Source: 66-474 sp035688305 (lineage in GTDB: Bacteria; Pseudomonadota; Gammaproteobacteria; Xanthomonadales; Rhodanobacteraceae). Taken from it: a stretch of DNA of 51,218 nucleotides. The notes below the pieces were generated by a model. That model saw only the letters and a list, made by a program, of their open reading frames with translations, was not told the DNA's origin and searched no databases. A program made the translations under genes and the position numbers. The DNA lies in NCBI GenBank assembly GCA_035688305.1, contig DASSNC010000063.1, forward strand, positions 1 through 51,218. The letters run 5' to 3'. Shown here one piece after another: positions 23,617-32,080 of the stretch (positions are counted from its first letter, which is position 1; every line of letters begins with the position of its first letter).

Positions 23617-25164
23617 CTACCACGAACCGGTCTTCTTGAACTCGTCCAGCGCCGACTTGAAGGTCCCTTCGATGTCGGCATTCCAGTCGCCGGTGGCGAC
23701 GATCTTGTCCATCAGTTCGCCGTGGCTCGACTGCATGAATTGGTGCAGCGCGTGTTCGAACGGCAGGATCTTGTCGATCGGCAGGTCATCCAGATAGCCC
23801 TTGTCGGCCGCGTACAGCGAGATCGCCAATTGCGCGATCGAAAGTGGCGCGTACTGCTTCTGCTTCATCAGCTCGGTGACACGCTGGCCGCGCTCCAGCT
23901 GGGCGCGGGTGGCGGCATCGAGATCGGACGCGAACTGCGCGAACGCAGCCAGCTCGCGGTACTGCGCCAGCGCCAGCTTCACACCGCCGGACAGCTTCTT
24001 GACGATTTTGGTCTGCGCCGCACCACCTACGCGCGACACCGAGATGCCGGCATTCACGGCCGGGCGGATGCCGGCGTTGAAGAGGTCGGTTTCGAGGAAG
24101 ATCTGGCCGTCGGTGATCGAGATCACGTTGGTCGGCACGAACGCGGACACGTCGCCCGCCTGCGTTTCGATGATGGGCAATGCGGTGAGCGATCCGGTCT
24201 GGCCCCTCACGGCGCCCTTGGTCTCGCGCTCGACGTACTCGGCATTGACGCGCGCGGCGCGTTCCAGCAGGCGCGAATGCAGGTAGAACACGTCACCCGG
24301 GTACGCTTCGCGGCCCGGCGGACGGCGCAGCAACAACGAGATCTGACGATACGCCCAGGCCTGCTTGGTCAAGTCGTCATAGATGATCAGCGCGTCTTCG
24401 CCGCGATCGCGGAAGTACTCGCCCATCGCACAACCGGCGTACGGGGCGATGTACTGCATCGTGGCCGAATCGGAAGCCGAGGCCGCCACGATGATGGTGT
24501 GCTTCAACGCATCGTGTTCTTCCAGCTTGCGCACCACGTTGGCGATCGAAGACTGCTTCTGGCCGATCGCGACGTAGATGCAGGTAACGCCGGTACCTTT
24601 CTGGTTGATGATGGTATCGACCGCAAGCGCGGTCTTGCCGGTCTGGCGGTCGCCGATGATCAGCTCACGCTGGCCGCGGCCGATCGGAATCATCGAGTCG
24701 ACCGACTTGTAACCAGTCTGCACCGGCTGGCTGACCGATTCGCGCCAGATCACGCCCGGCGCGACTTTCTCGACCGGCGAGGTGCCGTGGGTGTTGATCG
24801 GACCTTTGCCGTCGATCGGCTGGCCCAGTGCGTCGACCACGCGGCCGAGCAGCTCGGGACCCACCGGCACTTCGAGGATGCGCCCGGTGGTCTTGGCGGT
24901 GTCGCCTTCCGACAGATGCTCGTACTTGCCGAGCACCACCGCGCCGACCGAATCGCGCTCGAGGTTCAAGGCCAGCGCAAAGGTATCGCCCGGCAACTCG
25001 ATCATTTCACCTGCCATCACGTCCTGCAGACCGTGGATGCGCACGATACCGTCGGACACGCTGGTCAGCGTGCCTTCGTTGCGGGTTTCGGCCGAGAGCT
25101 TGAACTGCTCGATGCGCGAGCGGATCAGGTCGCTGATTTCGGAAGGATTGAGTGTGGTCGCCAT
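23617..25164 (-). CDS. atpA: ATP synthase F1 alpha subunit
   Basis: The regulatory nucleotide-binding subunit of F1, 515 residues. P-loop GDRQTGKTA near 170-178, VDSMIPIGRGQRELIIG just before it, LLRRPPGREAYPGDVFYLHSRLLERAA near 285-311 and SITDGQIFLE near 350. Length equals the family norm (513). 90 bases separate it from atpG and 46 from atpH. Confidence 0.97.
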   Translation of the reverse strand: MATTLNPSEISDLIRSRIEQFKLSAETRNEGTLTSVSDGIVRIHGLQDVMAGEMIELPGDTFALALNLERDSVGAVVLGKYEHLSEGDTAKTTGRILEVPVGPELLGRVVDALGQPIDGKGPINTHGTSPVEKVAPGVIWRESVSQPVQTGYKSVDSMIPIGRGQRELIIGDRQTGKTALAVDTIINQKGTGVTCIYVAIGQKQSSIANVVRKLEEHDALKHTIIVAASASDSATMQYIAPYAGCAMGEYFRDRGEDALIIYDDLTKQAWAYRQISLLLRRPPGREAYPGDVFYLHSRLLERAARVNAEYVERETKGAVRGQTGSLTALPIIETQAGDVSAFVPTNVISITDGQIFLETDLFNAGIRPAVNAGISVSRVGGAAQTKIVKKLSGGVKLALAQYRELAAFAQFASDLDAATRAQLERGQRVTELMKQKQYAPLSIAQLAISLYAADKGYLDDLPIDKILPFEHALHQFMQSSHGELMDKIVATGDWNADIEGTFKSALDEFKKTGSW

Positions 25165-25210
25165 GATTTGCTTTCCTGATGCGGTGACCGCCGGATGCGG
25201 CCCCGCGATG

Positions 25211-25744
25211 TCATTGGGTCAATGCGGATTCAAGCTTGGCCAGCCGGGTGCGCAGGGAACCGTCGATCACCTGCTCACCGGCGTCGATCACCGCACCGCC
25301 GAGCACGGACGGATCGATGCTGCGTTCCAGCTCGATGTCGCTGGAGAAACGCCGCTTCAGCGCTGCCACCAGCCGCGCGGCTTCGGCGTCGTCGAGCGGC
25401 ACCGCGCTGCGCACGCGAACCTTCAACACGTTTTCGGCGTCGCGTTTCAGCTGCTCGAACAGCGCCGCGATTTCCGGCAGCTCGCGCAACCGGCGATTGT
25501 CGGCCAGCAATTCCACGAAATGCTTGAACGGTGAATCCGCGGCCTCACCGGCAGCCACGAACAACGACGCCAGCGTACGCGGCTCGATGCGCGGGTCGCC
25601 GAACAGTGCCGCCACGCGCGGATCGGCCGAAGCCTCCGCCGCGAATGCCAGCTTGCCGGCCCAGTCCGCCGTGGCCTGGTGTGCGCTCGCGTACTCGAAC
25701 GCGGCGCGGGCATACGGACGGGCAATGGTGAGTGACGAACTCAT
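25211..25744 (-). CDS. atpH: ATP synthase F1 delta subunit
   Basis: The peripheral-stalk subunit on top of F1, 177 residues. Starts ITIARPYARAAFEYA-like (LTIARPYARAAFEYASAH), contains FVELLADNRRLRELPEIAALFE, and ends with the DPSVLGGAVIDAGEQVIDGSLRTRLAKL motif diagnostic of OSCP/delta. Only three bases separate it from atpF. Confidence 0.95.
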   Translation of the reverse strand: MSSSLTIARPYARAAFEYASAHQATADWAGKLAFAAEASADPRVAALFGDPRIEPRTLASLFVAAGEAADSPFKHFVELLADNRRLRELPEIAALFEQLKRDAENVLKVRVRSAVPLDDAEAARLVAALKRRFSSDIELERSIDPSVLGGAVIDAGEQVIDGSLRTRLAKLESALTQ

Positions 25745-25747
25745 TGG

Positions 25748-26218
25748 TCAGATCCCGGACACCAGCTCATCGAGCAGGGCCTTGTGGGTTTCGGCGTTCA
25801 CTTCGCGGCCGAGGATCTTCGAGGCACCGGCGACCGCGAGCGTGGCCACTTGTCCGCGCAACTCGGCGCGGGCGCGGTGCGCCATGTTCTCGATGTCGGC
25901 CTGGGCGGTGGCCTTCTGCTTGGCCGCCTCCAGCAACGCGTCGCCGCGCGCCTTGTCGACGATCTGGCCAGCCTGCTGGTTGGCCCTCTCGATGATCACG
26001 GCCGCTTCGGCACGCGCCTTCTTCATTTCCTCGGCGGCGTGCGTATCGGCATCGGCGAGTTCCCGACGCGCGCGATCGGCGGCGTCGAGGCCTTCGGCAA
26101 TGCGCTTGGCGCGCTCGTCCATGGCCCTGACAATCGGTGGCCAGATGAATTTCATCGTGAACCAGACCAGGATCAGGAAAACGATGATCTGGGCGATGAG
26201 CGTGGCGTTAAGGCTCAC
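25748..26218 (-). CDS. atpF: ATP synthase Fo b subunit
   Basis: The stator stalk, 156 residues. One N-terminal membrane helix (LNATLIAQIIVFLILVWFTMKFIWPPI) precedes a long charged coiled coil rich in Ala, Lys and Glu. Length equals E. coli AtpF (156). Confidence 0.95.
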   Translation of the reverse strand: MSLNATLIAQIIVFLILVWFTMKFIWPPIVRAMDERAKRIAEGLDAADRARRELADADTHAAEEMKKARAEAAVIIERANQQAGQIVDKARGDALLEAAKQKATAQADIENMAHRARAELRGQVATLAVAGASKILGREVNAETHKALLDELVSGI

Positions 26219-26274
26219 GGTCGCATTCCTCTCGCATGAATCGGAAACTCAACGGCTGGACCGTTGCGTCGCAC

Positions 26275-26568
26275 TTATTTCGCAGCCGCCGCGGCTTGTG
26301 CCAACACGTGGCCCGAGAACGGATCGACGAAGATCAGGTACAGACCGATGCCGACGCCGATGATCGGAATCGCGTCGATCAGGCCGACCAGCAGGAACAT
26401 CTTGCCCTGCAACATCGGCACCAGCTCCGGCTGGCGCGCGGAACTCTCGAGGAACTTGCCGCCCATCAGGCCCATGCCGATGGCGGCGCCGATGCCCGCG
26501 AGGCCCATCATGAAGCCGGCGGCGAGGGCGGTAAAGCCTTCAACATTGGCCAGTGCGCTGATATCCAT
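26275..26568 (-). CDS. atpE: ATP synthase Fo c subunit
   Basis: The proteolipid of the rotor ring, 97 residues, two membrane helices. The Gly-rich first helix GLAGIGAAIGMGLMGGKF, the polar loop SSARQPE, and the proton-carrying aspartate D65 in GLIDAIPII are visible, so the ring is proton- rather than sodium-type by the motif. A C-terminal Ala-rich tail extends it beyond E. coli AtpE (79). The ATG at 26568 begins MDISALANVEGF; longer readings upstream enter atpB. Confidence 0.95.
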   Translation of the reverse strand: MDISALANVEGFTALAAGFMMGLAGIGAAIGMGLMGGKFLESSARQPELVPMLQGKMFLLVGLIDAIPIIGVGIGLYLIFVDPFSGHVLAQAAAAAK

Positions 26569-26624
26569 TGTGTGTCTCCGTATTACCTTGGGTTGTACAG
26601 CAGTGAAAGATGACAACAAACGCT

Positions 26625-27644
26625 TCAGTGATTCTCGGCCGCCATCGACAGATAGCCGACGGTCAGCACCATGAAGATGTAGGCCTGCAGGCCGATGATC
26701 AGCCAGTGGAAGATGCCCCAGCCGGTGGCGAAGATGATCTGCCAGTAGGTGCCGCCGCCGATCGCCGGCAGCAGGCCGGTGACACTGCCAACCGCGATCA
26801 CCAGCATCAGTCCCAGCGGGAGCCACCCACGCATCCATTTGCCCTTGGCGTAGGCAAACAATCCGACCGTAAGCACCGCCAGTGCGGCGAAGATGAAGAA
26901 TTCCGCCGCGCTGGCGCCGGACAGGTGCACCGGCGCGCTGTAGCTCAACGTCAGGCACGCCAGCAGGATGAAGATCACCTCGCCCGCGTACATGTTGCCG
27001 AACAGTCGCAAGCCGAGACTGAGGGGCTTGGACAGCTCCTCGACGACTTTCAACACCAGATTGATCGGCATCAGCACGATCTTGACGATGACGTTGTTCG
27101 CGGCGAACGGGTGGAACAAGGCTTCCGTGGCACAGCCCTTCAGGCCCTTGTTGTAGAAGCTGTAGAAGAAGGCAAGCAGGAACACCGCGAGCGACATCGA
27201 CATCGTGATCGCGGGATCCGAGGTCGGCAATACGCGCAGATGGCCGATGCCCATCGTGCCCGCTGCGACCGGCAATGCATCGACCGGCAGCAGGTCCATC
27301 AGGTTCATGAACAGGATCCAGAAGCCGCACAGCATCGCCATCGGCGCCACGAAGCTCGACTTCTTGTGGAAGATGTCCTTGACCTGGTGGTCGAAGAATT
27401 CGGTGCTGATCTCGACGAAGCTTTGCCAACGCGCCGGCACGCCGCTCTTGGCACGGCGTGCCACCGGCCAGAACAGGAACACGAACAGCAGCCCCAACAG
27501 GATCGAGAAGAACATCGAGTCGATGTTCAGCACCCAGAAATTTTGCGAGTTCTCGACGATCTTCCAGGACTTCAAGTCCAATTGGAGATACGTCAGATGG
27601 TGCAGGATGTATTCCGCACTCTCGATGGGTTTGCCAGTTGCCAT
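26625..27644 (-). CDS. atpB: ATP synthase Fo a subunit
   Basis: The proton-channel stator subunit, 339 residues, longer than E. coli AtpB (271) mostly by loops in its N-terminal half. The essential arginine lies in LSLGLRLFGNMYAGE; other landmarks are NLVLKVVEELSKPLS, WILFMNLMDLLPVD and the C-terminal GLQAYIFMVLTVGYLSMA. Five to six membrane helices are predicted. Confidence 0.96.
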   Translation of the reverse strand: MATGKPIESAEYILHHLTYLQLDLKSWKIVENSQNFWVLNIDSMFFSILLGLLFVFLFWPVARRAKSGVPARWQSFVEISTEFFDHQVKDIFHKKSSFVAPMAMLCGFWILFMNLMDLLPVDALPVAAGTMGIGHLRVLPTSDPAITMSMSLAVFLLAFFYSFYNKGLKGCATEALFHPFAANNVIVKIVLMPINLVLKVVEELSKPLSLGLRLFGNMYAGEVIFILLACLTLSYSAPVHLSGASAAEFFIFAALAVLTVGLFAYAKGKWMRGWLPLGLMLVIAVGSVTGLLPAIGGGTYWQIIFATGWGIFHWLIIGLQAYIFMVLTVGYLSMAAENH

Positions 27645-27670
27645 GCCGTGGAGTCCAGCCTAATCCGAAG

Positions 27671-28039
27671 TCAAACGTCAAACCGCAAAACCAACCAGTT
27701 GACCAGCGTGGCCACGCCCGCCCCGACCAGGGTGGGCACCAGCGGCAACCGCATTCGCACCAGGATCAGGAACAATCCACCCAGTACGACCAACCATTTC
27801 AATAATGTTCCGAGCGCGAACCGCTGCATGGTGACGGTGCCGCGCGCCAGCGGCGGCCGAAACACCCGCAGCGCCAGCAGTGCATTGCCGAGCGCCACCA
27901 CCAGGCCTCCCGCAAGCGCGGCAACTCCCGACGCCGCGCCCCCGATCCAGAACAGCAGCCCCACGCCAATCGCTGCCGCCGCTTGCGCCAGCACCACGTA
28001 CGATGCGAGCCGTCTGCCGGCGGCGAGGGAATTGTCCAC
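27671..28039 (-). CDS. atpI: ATP synthase subunit I
   Basis: A 122-residue membrane protein with four hydrophobic helices and short arginine-rich loops (RVFRPPLARGTVTMQRF). It opens the atp operon, the usual place of atpI, whose product helps assembly of the c-ring. Sequence similarity is weak in this family, so position is a main argument. A sigma-70 promoter lies about 60 bases upstream. Confidence 0.85.
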   Translation of the reverse strand: MDNSLAAGRRLASYVVLAQAAAAIGVGLLFWIGGAASGVAALAGGLVVALGNALLALRVFRPPLARGTVTMQRFALGTLLKWLVVLGGLFLILVRMRLPLVPTLVGAGVATLVNWLVLRFDV

Positions 28040-28097
28040 GTAGCACTACCCGGATGCGCCCTGCGCTCCGCCCAAAACCTTGCAATCTAGCTTTGGA

Positions 28098-28127
28098 ATT
28101 GTAGCAGCCTCCTTCGTGGGCTAGCAA
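28098..28127 (-). promoter_or_regulatory. Sigma-70 promoter of the atp operon
   Basis: Minus strand: TTGCTA (28127-28122), 18 bases, TACAAT (28103-28098). The leader to the atpI start at 28039 is about 52 bases. Confidence 0.6.
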
Positions 28128-28154
28128 CATCCGGATGCCCCGTGGGCTTTGTTT

Positions 28155-28209
28155 CCCGGCCTCGCCGGGGCACTGTCCAGCGACAGCGGCGCAACCCGCG
28201 CGGCGCGGG
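28155..28209. terminator. Two GC hairpins between mnmE and atpI
   Basis: CCCGGC/GCCGGG (28155-28169) and CCCGCG/CGCGGG (28195-28209) each form a six-base stem with a three-base loop downstream of the mnmE stop. No T-tract follows, so termination there is only a possibility. Confidence 0.3.
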
Positions 28210-28221
28210 CCCGGCCTGCAC

Positions 28222-29556
28222 TCATTTTCCGATGCAGAAGCCCGCGAAGATCGCGCCCAGCAGATCCTCGCTGCTGAACTCGCCCGTGATTTCGCCGAGC
28301 GCCCGCTGGGCGGTGCGCAGATCTTCGGCGACCAGCTCCGGCGTGTGCACGCCCAGCGCAGCGCTTGCGGTCGTCAGGGCGGCGGCGGCGCGCTGCAACG
28401 CCTGCACATGCCGGGCGCGCGCGCTGAAGGCCCCGTCGCCCCCGGCGCCCAACGCGATCCGGCGCAATTCGGCGCGCAACAGATCGACGCCCTCGCCGGT
28501 GCGCGCGGACAGCGCGATCACCACGCTGCCCTCGCGCTCTTCACGTGTGGCCGGCCTTCCAGAAAGATCGATCTTGTTCACGATGAGGATCCGGGGCGCG
28601 GTCGGGGTCAAGGCAGCGAGCCACGCCGGATCGGATTTCTCGAGCGCGGCGTCGGTCACCAGCAGCAGCAGGTCCGCACGCGCCAACTCGGCCTGCGCGC
28701 GCCGGACGCCCTCGCCTTCAACCACATCAGTAGCATCCCGCAAACCCGCCGTGTCGGCCAGCGTCAGTTCCACGCCATCCAGCACAATGGACTCGCGCAG
28801 CACATCGCGCGTGGTCCCCGGGATGTCGGTCACGATCGCGCGTGCGCTGCCGGCCAGCGCATTCAACAAGCTCGACTTGCCCACGTTGGGCTTGCCGACG
28901 ATCACCACATGCAGGCCATCGGTCAGGCGCACGCCGCGGTTGGCGGCGGCCTGCAATGCGCGCACGCCAGCCATGACGTCGGCGAACAGGTGTTGCAGGG
29001 CCTCGGCGGATGCTGCCTCCGAGGCATCCTCGGCGAAGTCGATGGCGGCTTCGACTTCCACGCGCAGGCGCACCAGCTTTTGCGCAAGCGCAGCAACCCG
29101 GCGCGAGAATTCGCCTTCCAGAGAGCGCAGCGCCGCGTCGGCTTGTGCCTCCGAGCGCGACGCGATCAGGTCCGCGATCGCTTCGGCCTGGGCCAGGTCC
29201 AGCTTGCCATTCAAAAACGCGCGTTCGGAAAATTCCCCCGCGCGGGCCGGCCGCGCGCCCAGCTCGCAGGCGCGCCGCACCAGCCTGTCCAGCACCACGG
29301 GGCTGCCATGCGCATGCAGTTCCAGCACATCCTCGCCGGTGAATGAATGCGGTGCGGGAAAGTACAACACCAGGCCACGATCGAGCACGCTGCCGTCGGC
29401 CGCGCGAAACGTCACGTAGTGTGCATGCCGCGGCGCAGGTTCGATCCCGCACACCTGCGCGGCGATGGCGCGTGCCGCATCACCCGAAACCCGGACCACC
29501 CCGACGCCGCCGCGCCCGGCAGGGCTTGCGACGGCGACGATGGTTTCGGTTTTCAT
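28222..29556 (-). CDS. mnmE: tRNA uridine-5-carboxymethylaminomethyl GTPase MnmE
   Basis: With MnmG, modifies the wobble uridine of several tRNAs. The 444-residue product has an N-terminal tetrahydrofolate-binding domain (IVAVASPAGRGGVGVVRVSG), a helical domain, an inserted GTPase domain with G1 GKPNVGKSSLLN, G2/switch DIPGTTRDVLRE, G3 DTAGLRD and G4 NKIDLSG, and ends with the conserved CIGK, whose cysteine is functionally important. It follows yidC by 21 bases. Confidence 0.96.
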   Translation of the reverse strand: MKTETIVAVASPAGRGGVGVVRVSGDAARAIAAQVCGIEPAPRHAHYVTFRAADGSVLDRGLVLYFPAPHSFTGEDVLELHAHGSPVVLDRLVRRACELGARPARAGEFSERAFLNGKLDLAQAEAIADLIASRSEAQADAALRSLEGEFSRRVAALAQKLVRLRVEVEAAIDFAEDASEAASAEALQHLFADVMAGVRALQAAANRGVRLTDGLHVVIVGKPNVGKSSLLNALAGSARAIVTDIPGTTRDVLRESIVLDGVELTLADTAGLRDATDVVEGEGVRRAQAELARADLLLLVTDAALEKSDPAWLAALTPTAPRILIVNKIDLSGRPATREEREGSVVIALSARTGEGVDLLRAELRRIALGAGGDGAFSARARHVQALQRAAAALTTASAALGVHTPELVAEDLRTAQRALGEITGEFSSEDLLGAIFAGFCIGK

Positions 29557-29577
29557 CCGCGCACGCCGGTCAGGCCA

Positions 29578-31302
29578 TCAGGCCCGCGCGCGCGCTTCAG
29601 CGCGCTCCACCTGGCGGGTGACGTACCACTGCTGCGAGACCATGCAGATGCCGCGCACCACGTAATACAAGGTCAGGCCCGCCGGGAAGAAATAGAAGAT
29701 CACCGAGAACAGCAGCGGCATCACCTTCATCAGTTTCGCTTGCGTGGGGTCCATGCCCTGCGCCGGTGTGAGGAAGCTGGTGCCAACCATGGTCAAGGTG
29801 TAGAGCACCGGCAGGATGAAGTAGGGGTCGGACGCCGACAGATCGGGGATCCACAGGAAGGTCGCGTGCCGCAGTTCGACGCTGTAGATCAACACGTAAT
29901 ACAGCGCAAAAAAGATCGGCAACACGATCAGGGTTGGCAGGCAGCCCGACATCGGATTGACCTTTTCCTTCTTGTACAGCTCCATCATCGCCTGCTGGTA
30001 TTTTTGCTTGTCGTCGCCGAAGCGTTCCTTCAACGCCTTCAGGCGTGGCTGCAGCTTGCGCATGCGCGCGCCCGAACGATATTGCGCCTCGGTCAACTTC
30101 CAGGTCAGACCCTGGATGATCAGCACCAGCACGATGATCGCGAGACCCCAGTTCTTGACCAGCGCGTGCAGCAACGAGAGCAGCTTGAACATCGGCGCCG
30201 CGATCACGGTCCACATGCCGTAATCGACGGTGTAGTTCAGGCCGGGCGCGATGCTGGCCAGATGGTTCTGCAACTTCGGCCCGACGTACAGGCGCGCATC
30301 CGCGGTCGTGCTGGCGCCGGGCGCAACACTCAGCGACGGACCCACCATGCGAATGAGGTAGCGCGGCTTGCCGTCCGCGCCGGCCGCGGGAACCTCGACG
30401 CTGCCGAAGCTCTGCTTCACCTTGGCGTCCGGAATCCATGCGCCGACGAAGAAACGCTGGCTCATCGCGACCCAGCCGCCGGTGACCTGCTGATGCAAGG
30501 GCTCCTTCTCGAAGTCGCCGAATTTCAGCTTCTGGAATTTGTCCTCGGGGCTGTACCACGCCGCACCGGTGTATGCGAGGCTGTCCGGGTTGTAGAACTC
30601 CAGAAAGTGCTTGGGTGCCGGCGGCGGTTCGACGCGTTCAAGTTGCTCGTAGGCGTTGCCCTGCCAGACCCTGCTGCCATGGTTGACGATTTCCTGGCTC
30701 AAGGTCACCACGTAGCTGCCACGCTCCAGCGTGTAGCGCTTGATGACTTCCACGCCACTGGCCGGATCGCGCCAATCGAGGGTGGCCACCACTTTCTTTG
30801 CGCCTTGCTGCAACGTGTAGCTGCTCGCGGCGGGCGTGAAGACGGTCCGATGATCGGGCGCGACGCTGCCATCAGCGCCCACCAGGCCATCCTGCGCCAC
30901 GTAGTAATGGGCGTCGGCGCGATCGAGCAGGCGCACCGGAGCGCGATTGCGGCCGACCTTGTCCGGGTAGTCCAGCAGATCGGCTTCGACAATGGTGCCG
31001 CCACGCGGATCGATCGCGAGCTTCAGCACGTCGTTGCTGAGGATGACCAGATCCTTGGCAGGCGTCTCGGGCGCCGCTGCCACTTCCGGGACGTTGGCAG
31101 GACCGGCTGGTATCGGCGCGGCACTGGCGGCGGGCGCGACCGTCGTGGCGCTGGGTACGCCTGCCGCGGACGGCGCGGCACTCGTTGCCACGGGCGGCGG
31201 TGGCGGCGGCACGGCGGGGTAGTCGTGTTGCCATTGCTGCCATAGCAGGTAGACGACGAACAACAGCGCCACGACCAGCAGGGTGCGTGTTTGATTGATC
31301 AC
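29578..31302 (-). CDS. yidC: Membrane protein insertase YidC
   Basis: Inserts and folds inner-membrane proteins, alone or with SecYEG. The 574-residue Gram-negative form has an N-terminal helix (TRTLLVVALLFVVYLLWQQW), an Ala/Pro/Val-rich linker (about 30-70), a large periplasmic domain to about 340, and five C-terminal helices beginning near NWGLAIIVLVLIIQG, with KLQPRLKALKERFGDDKQKYQQAMMELYKKEKVNP-type cytoplasmic hairpin residues and SGCLPTLIVLPIFFALYYVL. Neighbours rnpA upstream and mnmE downstream are the standard order. Confidence 0.96.
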   Translation of the reverse strand: MINQTRTLLVVALLFVVYLLWQQWQHDYPAVPPPPPPVATSAAPSAAGVPSATTVAPAASAAPIPAGPANVPEVAAAPETPAKDLVILSNDVLKLAIDPRGGTIVEADLLDYPDKVGRNRAPVRLLDRADAHYYVAQDGLVGADGSVAPDHRTVFTPAASSYTLQQGAKKVVATLDWRDPASGVEVIKRYTLERGSYVVTLSQEIVNHGSRVWQGNAYEQLERVEPPPAPKHFLEFYNPDSLAYTGAAWYSPEDKFQKLKFGDFEKEPLHQQVTGGWVAMSQRFFVGAWIPDAKVKQSFGSVEVPAAGADGKPRYLIRMVGPSLSVAPGASTTADARLYVGPKLQNHLASIAPGLNYTVDYGMWTVIAAPMFKLLSLLHALVKNWGLAIIVLVLIIQGLTWKLTEAQYRSGARMRKLQPRLKALKERFGDDKQKYQQAMMELYKKEKVNPMSGCLPTLIVLPIFFALYYVLIYSVELRHATFLWIPDLSASDPYFILPVLYTLTMVGTSFLTPAQGMDPTQAKLMKVMPLLFSVIFYFFPAGLTLYYVVRGICMVSQQWYVTRQVERAEARARA

Positions 31303-31345
31303 TTATGGGAAACTCGGGCTGGGCCGCGCCACAGGCTTTGGCGGG

Positions 31346-31720
31346 TCAGCCGCCGATTGTGCCGGGCGCAGAGGCAGGCTTCAATGACTGCAAGCGTTGC
31401 CAGACGCGATCGAGGTCGGCGCGCAGCGCGGGTGATGCGGTGCTCGCCGCCGATGTGCGTGCAATCACCAGCACGTCGACACCGGGCAACTGCTCGCGTC
31501 GGGCCCGGAATGATTCGCGAACCACACGCTTGATCCGATTGCGTTCGACGGCCCGCTTGCTGACCTTGCGCGACACCGCCATGCCAAGGCGGCACTCCCC
31601 AGCGGCAGCCGGGATCCAACGCAGACTGAAATGGGTCGTCGAAGCGCGGCCTGTGGCATGCCGCAAAGCCGCGAAATCCGCGGCGCGCCGCAGCCGCGCC
31701 GAAGGCGGCAGGCCGGCCAA
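31346..31720 (-). CDS. rnpA: Ribonuclease P protein component
   Basis: The protein cofactor of RNase P, 124 residues, basic. The signature RNRIKRVVRESFR and VSRKVSKRAVERN are present, and RLRRAADFAAL near the N-terminus matches the family. The likely start is TTG at 31720, eight bases after the rpmH stop; no ATG is available near the expected N-terminus and no strong ribosome-binding site is seen, so coupling to rpmH translation is plausible. Only 43 bases separate it from yidC, leaving no room for yidD. Confidence 0.92.
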   Translation of the reverse strand: MAGLPPSARLRRAADFAALRHATGRASTTHFSLRWIPAAAGECRLGMAVSRKVSKRAVERNRIKRVVRESFRARREQLPGVDVLVIARTSAASTASPALRADLDRVWQRLQSLKPASAPGTIGG

Positions 31721-31728
31721 TGCAGCAA

Positions 31729-31863
31729 TTACGGGATGAGGCGCTTGCGGCCCTTGGCGCGACGGGCCGACAGGATCTTGCGTCCGTCTGCCGTCTTCAT
31801 GCGGGCCCGAAAGCCGTGCGTGCGTGCGCGCTTGAGCACGCTGGGTTGGTAGGTGCGTTTCAT
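31729..31863 (-). CDS. rpmH: 50S ribosomal protein L34
   Basis: A 44-residue very basic ribosomal protein, MKRTYQPSVLKRARTHGF at the start and KGRKRLIP at the end, nearly the family consensus. A strong promoter lies 60 bases upstream. First gene of the rpmH-rnpA-yidC-mnmE group. Confidence 0.97.
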   Translation of the reverse strand: MKRTYQPSVLKRARTHGFRARMKTADGRKILSARRAKGRKRLIP

Positions 31864-31922
31864 GGGTGGCTCCGCGACCGACTGCCCGCGTTCGGCGGGC
31901 CAGACATGGAAAAAGGTTTGCA

Positions 31923-31952
31923 ATTGTACGTTTGGCCGGGCCTGCGCGTCAA
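31923..31952 (-). promoter_or_regulatory. Sigma-70 promoter of rpmH
   Basis: Minus strand: TTGACG (31952-31947), 18 bases, TACAAT (31928-31923). It stands in the 217-base divergent rpmH/dnaA region. Confidence 0.65.
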
Positions 31953-32009
31953 CCGATCCGATGCAGTCCGTGGATCTTCGAACATCGCCGCTGCGCGCGT
32001 TTCGCCGCC

Positions 32010-32018
32010 TGCTAGACT
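32010..32018 (+). promoter_or_regulatory. Extended -10 promoter of dnaA
   Basis: TG-C-TAGACT (TG 32010-32011, -10 at 32013-32018) forms an extended -10; no good -35 is seen. The leader to the dnaA ATG is about 56 bases. No DnaA box was found on this side of dnaA, so autoregulation through this promoter is not evident. Confidence 0.4.
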
Positions 32019-32080
32019 CGCTCGTTCACGTCGCGCGTGCATCGCGCCACGGTCGTCGCTTCGATTCACAGCGGGAACCC

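Noticed and set aside
31299..31619. Candidate yidD on the minus strand
   Set aside because: The translated frame lacks YidD features (short cysteine-rich protein with P-x-C-x-Y-like motifs) and lies inside rnpA.
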